Source of the DNA: Pimelobacter simplex
GTDB taxonomy: Bacteria > Actinomycetota > Actinomycetes > Propionibacteriales > Nocardioidaceae
Direction of reading: 5' to 3'
Length of the DNA: 64,000 nucleotides
NCBI RefSeq assembly: GCF_900114845.1
Contig: NZ_FOUK01000005.1
Span: 314,339 to 378,338, forward strand
Shown: positions 1 to 7,840 of the stretch, one piece after another
How the letters are laid out: every line of letters starts with the position of its first letter
How positions within the stretch are numbered: the stretch's first letter is position 1
Position numbers and translations under genes: made by a program
The notes under the pieces: generated by a model
Told to the model about the DNA's origin: nothing
The model's input: only the letters and a program-made list of their open reading frames with translations
Databases searched by the model: none

Positions 1-58
1 CGCCGAGACCTTCGGCGACCCGAGCCTGTCCCGCGGCGACGTCACCGCGACGCACTGA
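1..58 (+). CDS. C-terminal fragment of an upstream gene, possibly aspartate 1-decarboxylase (panD)
   Basis: Only the last 18 codons (from base 2) and a TGA at 56-58 are inside the window. The tail reads AETFGDPSLSRGDVTATH. A DPAE-like stretch followed by an RGD tail resembles the C-terminus of actinobacterial PanD, and panC/panD lie upstream of nadB in related genomes. Too little is visible to be sure; another panC/panD-cluster gene is possible. Confidence 0.4.
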   Translation, partial: AETFGDPSLSRGDVTATH

Positions 59-71
59 GCCCGGCGAGCAG

Positions 72-77
72 TAGCCT
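72..77 (+). promoter_or_regulatory. -10 box (TAGCCT) of a probable leaderless nadB promoter
   Basis: TAGCCT fits the actinobacterial TANNNT -10 pattern and ends seven bases before the ATG at 84, so transcription would begin at or next to the start codon. No good Shine-Dalgarno sequence is visible. Confidence 0.5.
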
Positions 78-83
78 GCTGGG

Positions 84-1754
84 ATGCCTGAACAGCTGCG
101 CCTCCCCGGGCGCCTCACCGCGCCGGACCCGGGTTGGACCACGCGCGCCGACGTCGTCATCGTCGGCTCCGGCATCGCCGGACTGACCGCCGCGCTCCGG
201 CTGCGCGGCCAGGTCGACAAGATCCTGGTCGTCACCAAGGACGTCCTCAACGCCGGCTCCACCCAGTGGGCCCAGGGCGGCATTGCGGCGGCACTCGGTC
301 CCGGGGACACCCCCGAGCAGCACGAGGCCGACACGCTCGTCGCCGGCGCGGGGGCCTGCGATCGGGACGCCGTCCGGGTGCTCGTCAACGAGGGCCCCGA
401 GGCGGTGCGCGAGCTGATCGCGCTCGGCACCAACTTCGACCACACCGCCGACGGCGAGCTGTCGCTGACCCGCGAGGGTGGCCACCACCGCGACCGGATC
501 GCGCACGCCGGCGGTGACGCCACCGGCGCCGAGATCCAGCGGGCGCTCATCGCCGCCATCGAGGCGGCCCCCGACATCGAGGTCATCCAGCACGCGCTGG
601 CCGTCGACCTGCTGCTCGGCCCCGACGAGACCGGGACGACGGGCGTGGCCGGGCTGACCCTGCACGTGATCGGCGAGGGCGAGCGCGACGGCGTCGGCGC
701 CGTCCGCTGCCGGGCGGTCGTGCTGGCCAGCGGCGGCCTCGGCCAGGTGTTCTCCCAGACCACCAACCCCGCCGTCACCACCGGCGACGGCATGGCGCTC
801 GCGCTGCGTGCCGGCGCCACCCTGCGCGACCTCGAGTTCGTGCAGTTCCACCCGACCGTGATGTACCTCGGCCCGGAGTCGCGCGGCCAGCAGCCGCTCA
901 TCTCCGAGGCGGTGCGCGGCGAGGGCGCCTTCCTCGTCGACGACGACGGCAACCGGATCATGCAGGGCGTTCACGAGCTCGCCGACCTGGCGCCGCGCGA
1001 CGTCGTCGCCAAGACGATCATGAAGCGGATGCTCGAGACCGGGCGCCCCCACATGTGGCTCGACGCGCGGCACCTCGGGGCGGAGTTCTGGGAGCGCCGT
1101 TTCCCGACGATCCTCGCCACCGCCCGCTCCTACGGCATCGACCCGGTCACCCAGCTGATCCCGGTCGCGCCGGCCTGCCACTACGCCTCCGGCGGCGTGC
1201 GCACCGACCTGCTCGGCCGCACCGACCTGCCCGGGCTCTACGCCACCGGCGAGGTCGCCTGCTCCGGCGTCCACGGCGCGAACCGGCTCGCCTCCAACTC
1301 GCTGCTCGAGGGCCTGGTGTTCTCGCGGCGGATCGCCGAGGTGCTGCCCGCCGAGCTCCCGGCCTGGCGCGAGCCCGGCGCCGACCGTCGTACGGCGGGG
1401 CTGGTGGCGGGTGACGTGCGTCGCGAGCTGCAGGAGACGATGAGCTCGCGGGTCGGCGTGCTGCGCTCGGCGCCCGGGCTGGCCGAGGCCGGCGTCGTCC
1501 TCGACAAGCTCGCCGGGCACGCCGCCGAGACCGTCGACCAGGCCTCGTGGGAGGCGACCAACCTGCTCACCATCAGCGCCGCCCTCGCCGACGCCGCCGC
1601 GCTGCGCCAGGAGACCCGCGGCTCGCACTGGCGCGAGGACTTCCCCGAGCGCGACGACGCCCACTGGGCCGGGCACTTCGACGTCCGGATGGACGACGGC
1701 GCCACCACCGTCACCTTCGCGCCCGCGCCCGCCACCGACGGAGGTCTCGCGTGA
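84..1754 (+). CDS. nadB: L-aspartate oxidase
   Basis: A cytosolic flavoprotein that oxidises L-aspartate to iminoaspartate, the first step of de novo NAD synthesis. NadA, needed for the next step, is not in the window. The 556-residue product has the N-terminal FAD-binding motif VIVGSGIAGL (about residues 25-34), the family block TQWAQGGIAAAL, the substrate-side REGGHHRDRIAHAGGD block and the HPTVMY and YATGEVACSGVHGANRLASN blocks of the succinate dehydrogenase/NadB flavoprotein fold. Length is normal. The stop overlaps the GTG of nadC (GTGA), so the two are translationally coupled. The start is supported by position and the -10 box rather than by a ribosome binding site. Confidence 0.96.
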   Translation: MPEQLRLPGRLTAPDPGWTTRADVVIVGSGIAGLTAALRLRGQVDKILVVTKDVLNAGSTQWAQGGIAAALGPGDTPEQHEADTLVAGAGACDRDAVRVLVNEGPEAVRELIALGTNFDHTADGELSLTREGGHHRDRIAHAGGDATGAEIQRALIAAIEAAPDIEVIQHALAVDLLLGPDETGTTGVAGLTLHVIGEGERDGVGAVRCRAVVLASGGLGQVFSQTTNPAVTTGDGMALALRAGATLRDLEFVQFHPTVMYLGPESRGQQPLISEAVRGEGAFLVDDDGNRIMQGVHELADLAPRDVVAKTIMKRMLETGRPHMWLDARHLGAEFWERRFPTILATARSYGIDPVTQLIPVAPACHYASGGVRTDLLGRTDLPGLYATGEVACSGVHGANRLASNSLLEGLVFSRRIAEVLPAELPAWREPGADRRTAGLVAGDVRRELQETMSSRVGVLRSAPGLAEAGVVLDKLAGHAAETVDQASWEATNLLTISAALADAAALRQETRGSHWREDFPERDDAHWAGHFDVRMDDGATTVTFAPAPATDGGLA

Positions 1755-2665
1755 TCGCCCGGACGCCGTACGACGACCTGCCGGACGCGCTCCTCGCCGA
1801 GATCGCCGACGCCGGGCTCGACCCGCGTGCGGTCTACGACCACGTCGTGCTCGCCTTCGAGGAGGACCTGCCCGGCGGCGTCGACGACGTCACCAGCGAC
1901 GCGATGCCCGACATGGGCGAGGCCGTCGCCGACTTCGCCGCGCGCGAGCCCGGCGTCGTCGCCGGGCTCGCGATCGCCGAGCTGGCCTTCGCCTACGCCC
2001 TGGGCGACACGGTGAAGATCACCGGACGGGTGCCCGACGGCACCCGGGTCGCGCCGGGCGACGTCGTGCTGACGGTCTCCGGACCGGTCCGCGGCGTCCT
2101 CACCGCCGAGCGGACCGCGCTCAACTTCGCCTCCCACCTCTCCGGCGTCGCCACGGCGACCTCGCGCTGGGTCGACGCCCTGGCCGGCACCCGTGCGCGC
2201 GTCCTCGACACCCGCAAGACGCTGCCGGGCTGGCGCGCGCTGCAGAAGTACGCCGTGCGCTGCGGCGGGGGAGTCAACCACCGGTTCAGCCTGGTCGACC
2301 GGGCGATGGTCAAGGACAACCACGCGGTGGCCGCGGGTGGCGTCGTCGCGGCCTACGAGGCCGTCGTCGCGAAGCACCCCGGCCTGCGCGTCGAGGTCGA
2401 GGTGATGGACCTCGACGAGCTGCGCGCCGTCCTCGCCGCCGGCTGCACCGAGGTGCTGCTCGACAACATGAGCACGGCCGACATGGCCGAGGCGGTCCGG
2501 ATCAACGAGGCCGCCGGCTCGCGCGCGACGCTCGAGGCGTCCGGGGGGCTCACCCTCGAGCGCGCCCGCGAGGTCGCCGAGACCGGCGTCGACTTCATCT
2601 CCGTCGGCGCCCTGACCCACTCGGTCGTCGTCTTCGACCTGGGCCTGGACTTCCGGACGGCCTGA
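1751..2665 (+). CDS. nadC: Nicotinate-nucleotide pyrophosphorylase (carboxylating)
   Basis: Quinolinate phosphoribosyltransferase: it converts quinolinate and PRPP to nicotinate mononucleotide with loss of CO2. The 304-residue product carries the hallmark block DTRKTLPGWRALQKYAV followed by GGGVNHR (substrate and PRPP binding), plus the EVEV and LLDNMS barrel strands. The GTG start at 1751 overlaps the nadB stop and has GGAGG about six bases upstream. An in-frame extension to 1547 would lie inside nadB and has no homology-like sequence. It is the middle gene of the nadB-nadC-coaX operon. Confidence 0.96.
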   Translation: MIARTPYDDLPDALLAEIADAGLDPRAVYDHVVLAFEEDLPGGVDDVTSDAMPDMGEAVADFAAREPGVVAGLAIAELAFAYALGDTVKITGRVPDGTRVAPGDVVLTVSGPVRGVLTAERTALNFASHLSGVATATSRWVDALAGTRARVLDTRKTLPGWRALQKYAVRCGGGVNHRFSLVDRAMVKDNHAVAAGGVVAAYEAVVAKHPGLRVEVEVMDLDELRAVLAAGCTEVLLDNMSTADMAEAVRINEAAGSRATLEASGGLTLERAREVAETGVDFISVGALTHSVVVFDLGLDFRTA

Positions 2666-2667
2666 CC

Positions 2668-3453
2668 GTGCCCCTGCTCGCGGCCGACATCGGCAACGCC
2701 CACACCGTCCTCGGCCTCGTCGCCGACGGCGAGGTGCTGGCCGACTGGCGCGTGTCGACCAACGAGCACCGCACCGCCGACGAGTGGGCGGTCCTGATCC
2801 GCGGACTGCTCGGCGCCCGCGCCTCCGAGGTCACGGGCATCGCCGTCTGCGCGACCGTGCCGGCCGTCCTCAACGCCTGGCGCGACATGCTGCCCGCGCA
2901 CTTCCCTGACGTGCCGCGGGTCATCGTCGAGCCGGGCATCCGCACCGGCGTCCCGATCCTCGTCGACAACCCGCGCGAGGTCGGCACCGACCGGATCATC
3001 AACGCGCTCGCCGCCGCGGCGGACTACCCCGTCCCGGCGATCGTCGTCGACTTCGGCGGCACCGCGACGACGTACGACGTCGTGGACGAGCAGGGCCGCT
3101 ACGTCGGCGGCGCCATCACCCCCGGCATCGAGATCTCCCTCGACGCGCTCAGCCGCGGCGGCGCCCAGCTGCGGATGGTCGAGCTGGTCCGCCCCCGCGG
3201 CGTCATCGGCAAGAACACCGTCGAGGCACTCCAGTCCGGGATGGTCTTCGGCGTGGCCAGCCAGGTCGAGGGCATGGTCGAGCGCCTCCTCGACGCGCTC
3301 GGCTGCCCGGCCGGGGACGAGCGCGCGGCCTCGGTGATCGCGACCGGCTACCTCGCGCCGCTCGTCGTCGACGAGTGCCGCTGCTTCACCGACCTGGCGC
3401 CGGCGCTGACGTTGCGCGGGCTCGAGAAGGTGTTCGCGCGCAACCAGCGCTGA
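2668..3453 (+). CDS. coaX: Type III pantothenate kinase
   Basis: Phosphorylates pantothenate with ATP, the first step of CoA synthesis. An ASKHA-fold enzyme of 261 residues: phosphate-1 motif AADIGNAHTVLG at the N-terminus, the NPREVGTDRIINALAA block, the phosphate-2 region DFGGTATTYD and the late VIGKNTVEALQSG segment. The phosphate-2 loop has one more glycine than the usual DFGTATTFD. The GTG start lies two bases after the nadC stop. Grouping with NAD genes is the common actinobacterial arrangement. Confidence 0.93.
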   Translation: MPLLAADIGNAHTVLGLVADGEVLADWRVSTNEHRTADEWAVLIRGLLGARASEVTGIAVCATVPAVLNAWRDMLPAHFPDVPRVIVEPGIRTGVPILVDNPREVGTDRIINALAAAADYPVPAIVVDFGGTATTYDVVDEQGRYVGGAITPGIEISLDALSRGGAQLRMVELVRPRGVIGKNTVEALQSGMVFGVASQVEGMVERLLDALGCPAGDERAASVIATGYLAPLVVDECRCFTDLAPALTLRGLEKVFARNQR

Positions 3454-3653
3454 ATGTCGGACGCGCGCCGCGGTATTTCCGCCGATTATCAGGTGTTGGT
3501 GGCGCAGAAAGTCGCCCGGCGAAGACAGGCGCTGGCGGCAGATATCGACAGATTGCGCACGATAAACACGCCGCCGTGCGTGTCAGGCGATAAGTCCGCT
3601 ATTTTCATTTCGGAGATTATCCGCCCGTCCATAATGCGAGAGTTGGGGAAAGC
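3454..3653 (+). promoter_or_regulatory. AT-rich leader and promoter region of lsr2
   Basis: This 200-base gap is much more AT-rich than its surroundings, with runs such as TATTTTCATTT and GATAAAC. A likely -10 is CATAAT at 3630-3635, with TTTCGG at 3608-3613 sixteen bases upstream as a weak -35. GGGGAAAG at about 3645-3652 is the ribosome binding site. Lsr2 binds AT-rich DNA, so self-repression here is plausible (inference). Confidence 0.5.
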
Positions 3654-3998
3654 ATGGCGCAGAAGGTCAACATCATCCTGGTCGACGACATCGACGGGAG
3701 CGACGCTTCGCAGACGGTCGCCTTCGGTCTCGACGGCTCCAATTACGAGATCGACCTCAACGACAAGAATGCGAATGCGCTGCGCGAGGCGCTCGCCGCC
3801 TATGTCGGTCACGCCCGCAAGGTCGGCCGTGGCGCAGGCGGTGGCGGTGGCGCCAAGCGCGGTCGCGCGGCGGCCTCGGCCAACGGCGGCGTCTCGGCCA
3901 AGGAGGTCCGGGAGTGGGCCCGGGCCAACGGTCACGACGTCCCCGAGCGCGGCCGGATCCCCTCCGACGTGCGCGAGGCGTACGACGCCGCGCACTGA
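3654..3998 (+). CDS. lsr2: Lsr2-family nucleoid-associated protein
   Basis: A small H-NS-like xenogeneic silencer that binds AT-rich DNA through its minor groove and bridges it. The 114-residue product starts MAQKVNIILVDDIDGS, the dimerisation domain, with the NYEIDL and ALREALAAYV segments. A Gly/Ala/Lys/Arg linker at about residues 60-80 leads to the C-terminal DNA-binding domain KEVREWARANGHDVPERGRI, which contains the RGR AT-hook-like motif. Length is typical. It has its own AT-rich leader and a good ribosome binding site. The coaX-lsr2-clpC order is as in Streptomyces. Confidence 0.95.
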   Translation: MAQKVNIILVDDIDGSDASQTVAFGLDGSNYEIDLNDKNANALREALAAYVGHARKVGRGAGGGGGAKRGRAAASANGGVSAKEVREWARANGHDVPERGRIPSDVREAYDAAH

Positions 3999-4061
3999 GT
4001 GCTGAGCCCGCGGGAGGGCGGCGTCGGCCGCTCTCCCGGCGGGCGGTGCGGGCAGCGCGTT

Positions 4062-4072
4062 CGCTGAGAGCG
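4062..4072 (+). promoter_or_regulatory. ClgR-like operator upstream of clpC
   Basis: CGCTGAGAGCG fits the core of the ClgR box described for actinobacteria (CGCY-NANR-GCG). It lies about 23 bases upstream of the clpC -35 element, a normal place for an activator. ClgR activates clp genes in Corynebacterium, Streptomyces and Mycobacterium. The flanking bases match only in part. Confidence 0.5.
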
Positions 4073-4094
4073 CACAGAGAACAGGCGCTCACCT

Positions 4095-4120
4095 GGAACG
4101 CGTAGGGTGTGAGCGGGGTT
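4095..4120 (+). promoter_or_regulatory. SigR/SigH-type (thiol stress) promoter of clpC
   Basis: GGAAC (4095-4099), exactly 18 bases, then GTT (4118-4120). This matches the GGAAT/C-N18-19-GTT pattern of Streptomyces SigR and mycobacterial SigH promoters, and clpC belongs to the SigR regulon in Streptomyces. The start of transcription would be near 4128, about 34 bases before the ATG. Confidence 0.65.
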
Positions 4121-4161
4121 GTATCCCTACGAACAGCCCTGTGACGTGTGAGGAGCGTGCA

Positions 4162-6741
4162 ATGTTCGAGCGGTTCACTGACCGAGCCCGCCGGGTGGTC
4201 GTGCTGGCCCAGGAGGAGGCCCGCATGCTCTCCCACAACTACATCGGGACAGAGCACATCCTGCTCGGGCTCATCCATGAGGGAGAGGGCGTCGCCGCCA
4301 AGGCGCTGGAGTCGCTCGACATCTCCCTCGAGGCGGTCCGCGCCCAGGTCGAGGAGATCATCGGCCAGGGGCAGCAGGCTCCGTCCGGCCACATCCCCTT
4401 CACCCCCCGTGCCAAGAAGGTGCTCGAGCTCTCCCTGCGCGAGGCGCTGCAGCTCGGTCACTCCTACATCGGCACCGAGCACATCCTGCTCGGCCTGATC
4501 CGTGAGGGCGAGGGCGTCGCCGCCCAGGTGCTGCAGAAGCTCGGCGCCGACCTCAACCGGGTCCGCCAGCAGGTCATCCAGCTGCTGTCCGGCTTCCAGG
4601 GCAAGGAGAGCAGCTCCACCGCGTCGGCCTCCGGCGCCACGAGCGGCGGCGACGCGCCGTCGTCCTCGCTGGTGCTCGACCAGTTCGGCCGGAACCTGAC
4701 CCAGGACGCCCGCGAGGGCAAGCTCGACCCGATCATCGGCCGCGGCCAGCAGATCGAGCGCGTGATGCAGGTGCTCTCGCGGCGGACCAAGAACAACCCG
4801 GTCCTCATCGGCGAGCCCGGCGTCGGCAAGACCTCGATCGTCGAGGGCCTGGCCCAGGACATCGTCAAGGGCAACGTCCCCGAGACGCTCAAGGACAAGC
4901 AGATCTACACCCTCGACCTGGGTGCGCTCGTCGCCGGCTCGCGCTACCGCGGTGACTTCGAGGAGCGCCTCAAGAAGGTGCTCAAGGAGATCCGCACCCG
5001 CGGCGACATCGTGCTGTTCATCGACGAGATCCACACCCTCGTCGGTGCCGGCGCGGCCGAGGGCGCGATCGACGCCGCGTCGATCCTCAAGCCCATGCTG
5101 GCCCGCGGCGAGCTGCAGACCATCGGCGCCACCACCCTCGACGAGTACCGCAAGTACCTCGAGAAGGACGCCGCGCTCGAGCGCCGCTTCCAGCCGATCC
5201 AGGTCCCCGAGCCGTCGATCGCCGACACGATCGAGATGCTCAAGGGCATCCGTGACCGCTACGAGGCGCACCACCGGGTGACCATCACCGACGACGCGCT
5301 GGTCTCCGCGGCCACGCTCGCCGACCGCTACATCTCCGACCGGTTCCTGCCGGACAAGGCGATCGACCTCATCGACGAGGCCGGCTCGCGGCTGCGCATC
5401 CGCCGGATGACCGCCCCCGCCGACCTGCGCGAGTACGACGACAAGATCGCCGACGTCCGCCAGCGCAAGGAGGCGGCCATCGACGGTCAGGACTTCGAGG
5501 CCGCCGCGCGCCTGCGCGACGAGGAGAAGCAGCTGATCCTGGCCAAGTCCGAGCGCGAGAAGCAGTGGCGTGCCGGTGACATGGACGAGGTCGCCGAGGT
5601 CGACGAGGAGCTCATCGCCGAGGTCCTCGCCGTCGCGACCGGCATCCCGATCGTGAAGCTCTCCGAGGAGGAGTCGACCCGGCTGCTCAAGATGGAGGAC
5701 GAGCTCCACAAGCGGGTCATCGGCCAGGACGAGGCCGTCAAGGCGCTCTCCCGGGCGATCCGCCGTACCCGCGCCGGCCTCAAGGACCCGAAGCGTCCCG
5801 GTGGCTCGTTCATCTTCGCCGGTCCCTCCGGTGTCGGCAAGACGTGGCTGTCCAAGACGCTCGCCGAGTTCCTCTTCGGCGACGAGGACGCGCTGATCCA
5901 GCTCGACATGTCGGAGTTCGGCGAGAAGCACACCGTCTCGCGCCTCTTCGGCTCGCCTCCGGGCTATGTCGGTTACGAGGAGGGCGGCCAGCTCACCGAG
6001 AAGGTGCGCCGCAAGCCGTTCTCCGTGGTTCTCTTCGACGAGGTCGAGAAGGCCCACCCCGACATCTTCAACAGCCTGCTGCAGATCCTCGAGGAAGGTC
6101 GCCTGACCGATTCTCAGGGTCGGGTCGTCGACTTCAAGAACACCGTCATCATCATGACGACCAACCTCGGTACCCGCGACATCGCCAAGGGCATCAACCT
6201 GGGCTTCAACCAGGCCGGTGACGCGGCGGGCTCCTACGAGCGGATGAAGAGCAAGGTCTCCGAGGAGCTCAAGCAGCACTTCCGCCCCGAGTTCCTCAAC
6301 CGCGTCGACGAGATCATCGTCTTCCCGCCGCTCTCGCGCGAGCAGGTCGTCGCGATGGTCGACAACATGATCGGCGCCGTCGAGACCCGGCTCAAGGACC
6401 GCGACATGAAGCTCGAGCTCACCCAGGCTGCGAAGAACCTGCTCGCCGAGCGGGGCTTCGACCCGGTCCTGGGCGCCCGGCCGCTGCGCCGCACGGTCCA
6501 GCGCGAGATCGAGGACATCCTGGCCGAGAAGATGCTCTACGGAGAGGTCGGCCCCGGCCAGATCGTGCTCGTGGACGTCGACGGCGAGGGCCCCAACGCG
6601 ACCTTCACCTTCGAGGGGCAGAAGGTCGGGGAGCTCCCCGACATGCCGCCGCTCGAGACGGTCGCCGAGGCTCCCGGCTCCGGCACCGGGGCCGCAGCCC
6701 CGGGTGAGCTGCCGGAGGACCCGTCCTCCGAGTCGGCCTGA
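4162..6741 (+). CDS. clpC: ATP-dependent Clp protease ATP-binding subunit ClpC
   Basis: A Hsp100 unfoldase that feeds proteins to the ClpP peptidase; the target of several anti-mycobacterial peptides. The 859-residue product has two N-terminal Clp repeats (SHNYIGTEHILLGL and SYIGTEHILLGL), AAA domain D1 with Walker A GEPGVGKTS at about 217, a UVR-like coiled coil at about 424-458 and AAA domain D2 with Walker A GPSGVGKTW at about 554, then the sensor-2 region LGARPLRR. The ATG at 4162 is preferred over an upstream in-frame GTG at 4141 because it begins the conserved MFERFTDRARR and has GAGGAG upstream. The ClgR-like box and SigR-type promoter imply stress control. Confidence 0.97.
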   Translation: MFERFTDRARRVVVLAQEEARMLSHNYIGTEHILLGLIHEGEGVAAKALESLDISLEAVRAQVEEIIGQGQQAPSGHIPFTPRAKKVLELSLREALQLGHSYIGTEHILLGLIREGEGVAAQVLQKLGADLNRVRQQVIQLLSGFQGKESSSTASASGATSGGDAPSSSLVLDQFGRNLTQDAREGKLDPIIGRGQQIERVMQVLSRRTKNNPVLIGEPGVGKTSIVEGLAQDIVKGNVPETLKDKQIYTLDLGALVAGSRYRGDFEERLKKVLKEIRTRGDIVLFIDEIHTLVGAGAAEGAIDAASILKPMLARGELQTIGATTLDEYRKYLEKDAALERRFQPIQVPEPSIADTIEMLKGIRDRYEAHHRVTITDDALVSAATLADRYISDRFLPDKAIDLIDEAGSRLRIRRMTAPADLREYDDKIADVRQRKEAAIDGQDFEAAARLRDEEKQLILAKSEREKQWRAGDMDEVAEVDEELIAEVLAVATGIPIVKLSEEESTRLLKMEDELHKRVIGQDEAVKALSRAIRRTRAGLKDPKRPGGSFIFAGPSGVGKTWLSKTLAEFLFGDEDALIQLDMSEFGEKHTVSRLFGSPPGYVGYEEGGQLTEKVRRKPFSVVLFDEVEKAHPDIFNSLLQILEEGRLTDSQGRVVDFKNTVIIMTTNLGTRDIAKGINLGFNQAGDAAGSYERMKSKVSEELKQHFRPEFLNRVDEIIVFPPLSREQVVAMVDNMIGAVETRLKDRDMKLELTQAAKNLLAERGFDPVLGARPLRRTVQREIEDILAEKMLYGEVGPGQIVLVDVDGEGPNATFTFEGQKVGELPDMPPLETVAEAPGSGTGAAAPGELPEDPSSESA

Positions 6742-6782
6742 CCGGCTGACGGCCTCACTGGCTGACCGGCTGCTGCGGTAGC

Positions 6783-6814
6783 GAGCCCGGCGTCCCCCTG
6801 GGGGCGCCGGGCTC
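6783..6814. terminator. Strong bidirectional hairpin between clpC and mutY
   Basis: GAGCCCGGCG (6783-6792) pairs perfectly with CGCCGGGCTC (6805-6814), and the loop is itself partly paired (CCCC/GGGG). It lies between the convergent clpC and mutY genes. There is no T-run on either side, as is common for actinobacterial terminators. Confidence 0.65.
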
Positions 6815-6881
6815 GTCGCATCTCAGGGCATCTCAGGGCAGGGCTGGTCGCCGGCGGGCGAGGGCGCCGCGCGCCGTGGGG

Positions 6882-7763
6882 TCAGGGGAGCGCGTAGCGA
6901 CCGTCGTCGTGGCGCACGACGAGGCCGTCCGCGAGCAGGGAGGCGAGCGCCCGCTCCCGCTGGGGGACGTCGTCCCAGGCGGCGTCGAGGCGGTCCCGGG
7001 TGACCGCGCCGGGCGTGTCCCGCAGGACGGCGAGGAGGCGTCCCCGGCACTGCCGGTCGGTGCCCGCGTAGGTCTGCACGGGGCGCGGCGGTCCGTCGTA
7101 CGCCGGGGCACCGGCCGCCTGCCAGGCGCACGCCGCGGCGACCGGGCAGCCTCCGCACCGGGGCCGGTCGGCGGTGCACACCAGCGCGCCGAGCTCCATC
7201 ACCGCGACGGACCAGGTCGCCGCCGTCGGCGGGTCCGCGGGGAGGAGGTCCGCGGCGAGGTCGCGCTCGGCGCGGGTGACCGAGCGGGACGGGAACTCCA
7301 CGCCGCTCACCGTCCGCGCCAGCACCCGGCGGACGTTGGTGTCGAGCACCACCTGGCGCCGTCCGTACGCGAACGCCGCCACCGCGGCCGCCGTGTAGTC
7401 CCCGACGCCGGGCAGCGCCAGCAGGTCGTCGTACTCGCTGGGGACCTCGCCGCCGTGCTCCTCGGTGATCGCGGTGGCCGCGGCGTGGAGGCGCAGGGCG
7501 CGGCGTGGGTAGCCCAGCCGCCCCCACGCCCGGACCGCCTCGCCCGAGGCCTCCGCGGCCAGCGCGGCCGGCGTGGGCCAGCGGGTCAGCCAGGCCTCGT
7601 GGATCGGCAGGACGCGGACCACCGGCGTCTGCTGCAGCATGAACTCGCTGACGAGCACCGACCAGGGCGACGCCTCGGGGCGGCGCCACGGAAGGTCGCG
7701 GGCGTGCTCGTCGTACCAGTGCAGGATCGGGTCGACCAGGGGGCTCGTCATCGTGGGACCCAT
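6882..7763 (-). CDS. mutY: A/G-specific adenine glycosylase
   Basis: Removes adenine mispaired with 8-oxoguanine in the base-excision (GO) pathway. The product is about 293 residues. Visible features are the catalytic-glutamate segment SEFMLQQT, the helix-hairpin-helix LPGVGDYTAAAVAAFAY, the catalytic aspartate in VLDTNVRRV and a 4Fe-4S cluster motif with spacing C-X6-C-X2-C-X5-C. No full MutT-like C-terminal domain is evident; the short tail ends in a winged-helix-like segment. Starts at 7790 (GTG), 7763 (ATG) and 7751 (ATG) are in frame. I chose 7763 for its AGGT-like ribosome binding site; 7751 is also possible. Confidence 0.92.
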   Translation of the reverse strand: MGPTMTSPLVDPILHWYDEHARDLPWRRPEASPWSVLVSEFMLQQTPVVRVLPIHEAWLTRWPTPAALAAEASGEAVRAWGRLGYPRRALRLHAAATAITEEHGGEVPSEYDDLLALPGVGDYTAAAVAAFAYGRRQVVLDTNVRRVLARTVSGVEFPSRSVTRAERDLAADLLPADPPTAATWSVAVMELGALVCTADRPRCGGCPVAAACAWQAAGAPAYDGPPRPVQTYAGTDRQCRGRLLAVLRDTPGAVTRDRLDAAWDDVPQRERALASLLADGLVVRHDDGRYALP

Positions 7764-7827
7764 TGTGACCTGCGGTTCACTGCGGCCCACCCCGGCGGGT
7801 CAGCCCGGCGCACGGCGGCCGGCTGAC

Positions 7828-7833
7828 TACCGT
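7828..7833 (+). promoter_or_regulatory. -10 box (TACCGT), probable leaderless promoter
   Basis: TACCGT matches TANNNT and ends eight bases before the ATG at 7841. A GAGG just before the ATG sits too close to act as a normal ribosome binding site. Confidence 0.45.
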
Positions 7834-7840
7834 CTGAGGC

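Noticed and set aside
3454..4005. Open frame starting directly after the coaX stop and overlapping lsr2
   Set aside because: Codon use is unlike neighbouring genes, its second half is an out-of-frame reading of lsr2, and the first half is the AT-rich lsr2 leader.
6821..6840. Tandem direct repeat of ten bases after the clpC terminator
   Set aside because: Two copies of TCTCAGGGCA only; probably a simple slippage event with no function.
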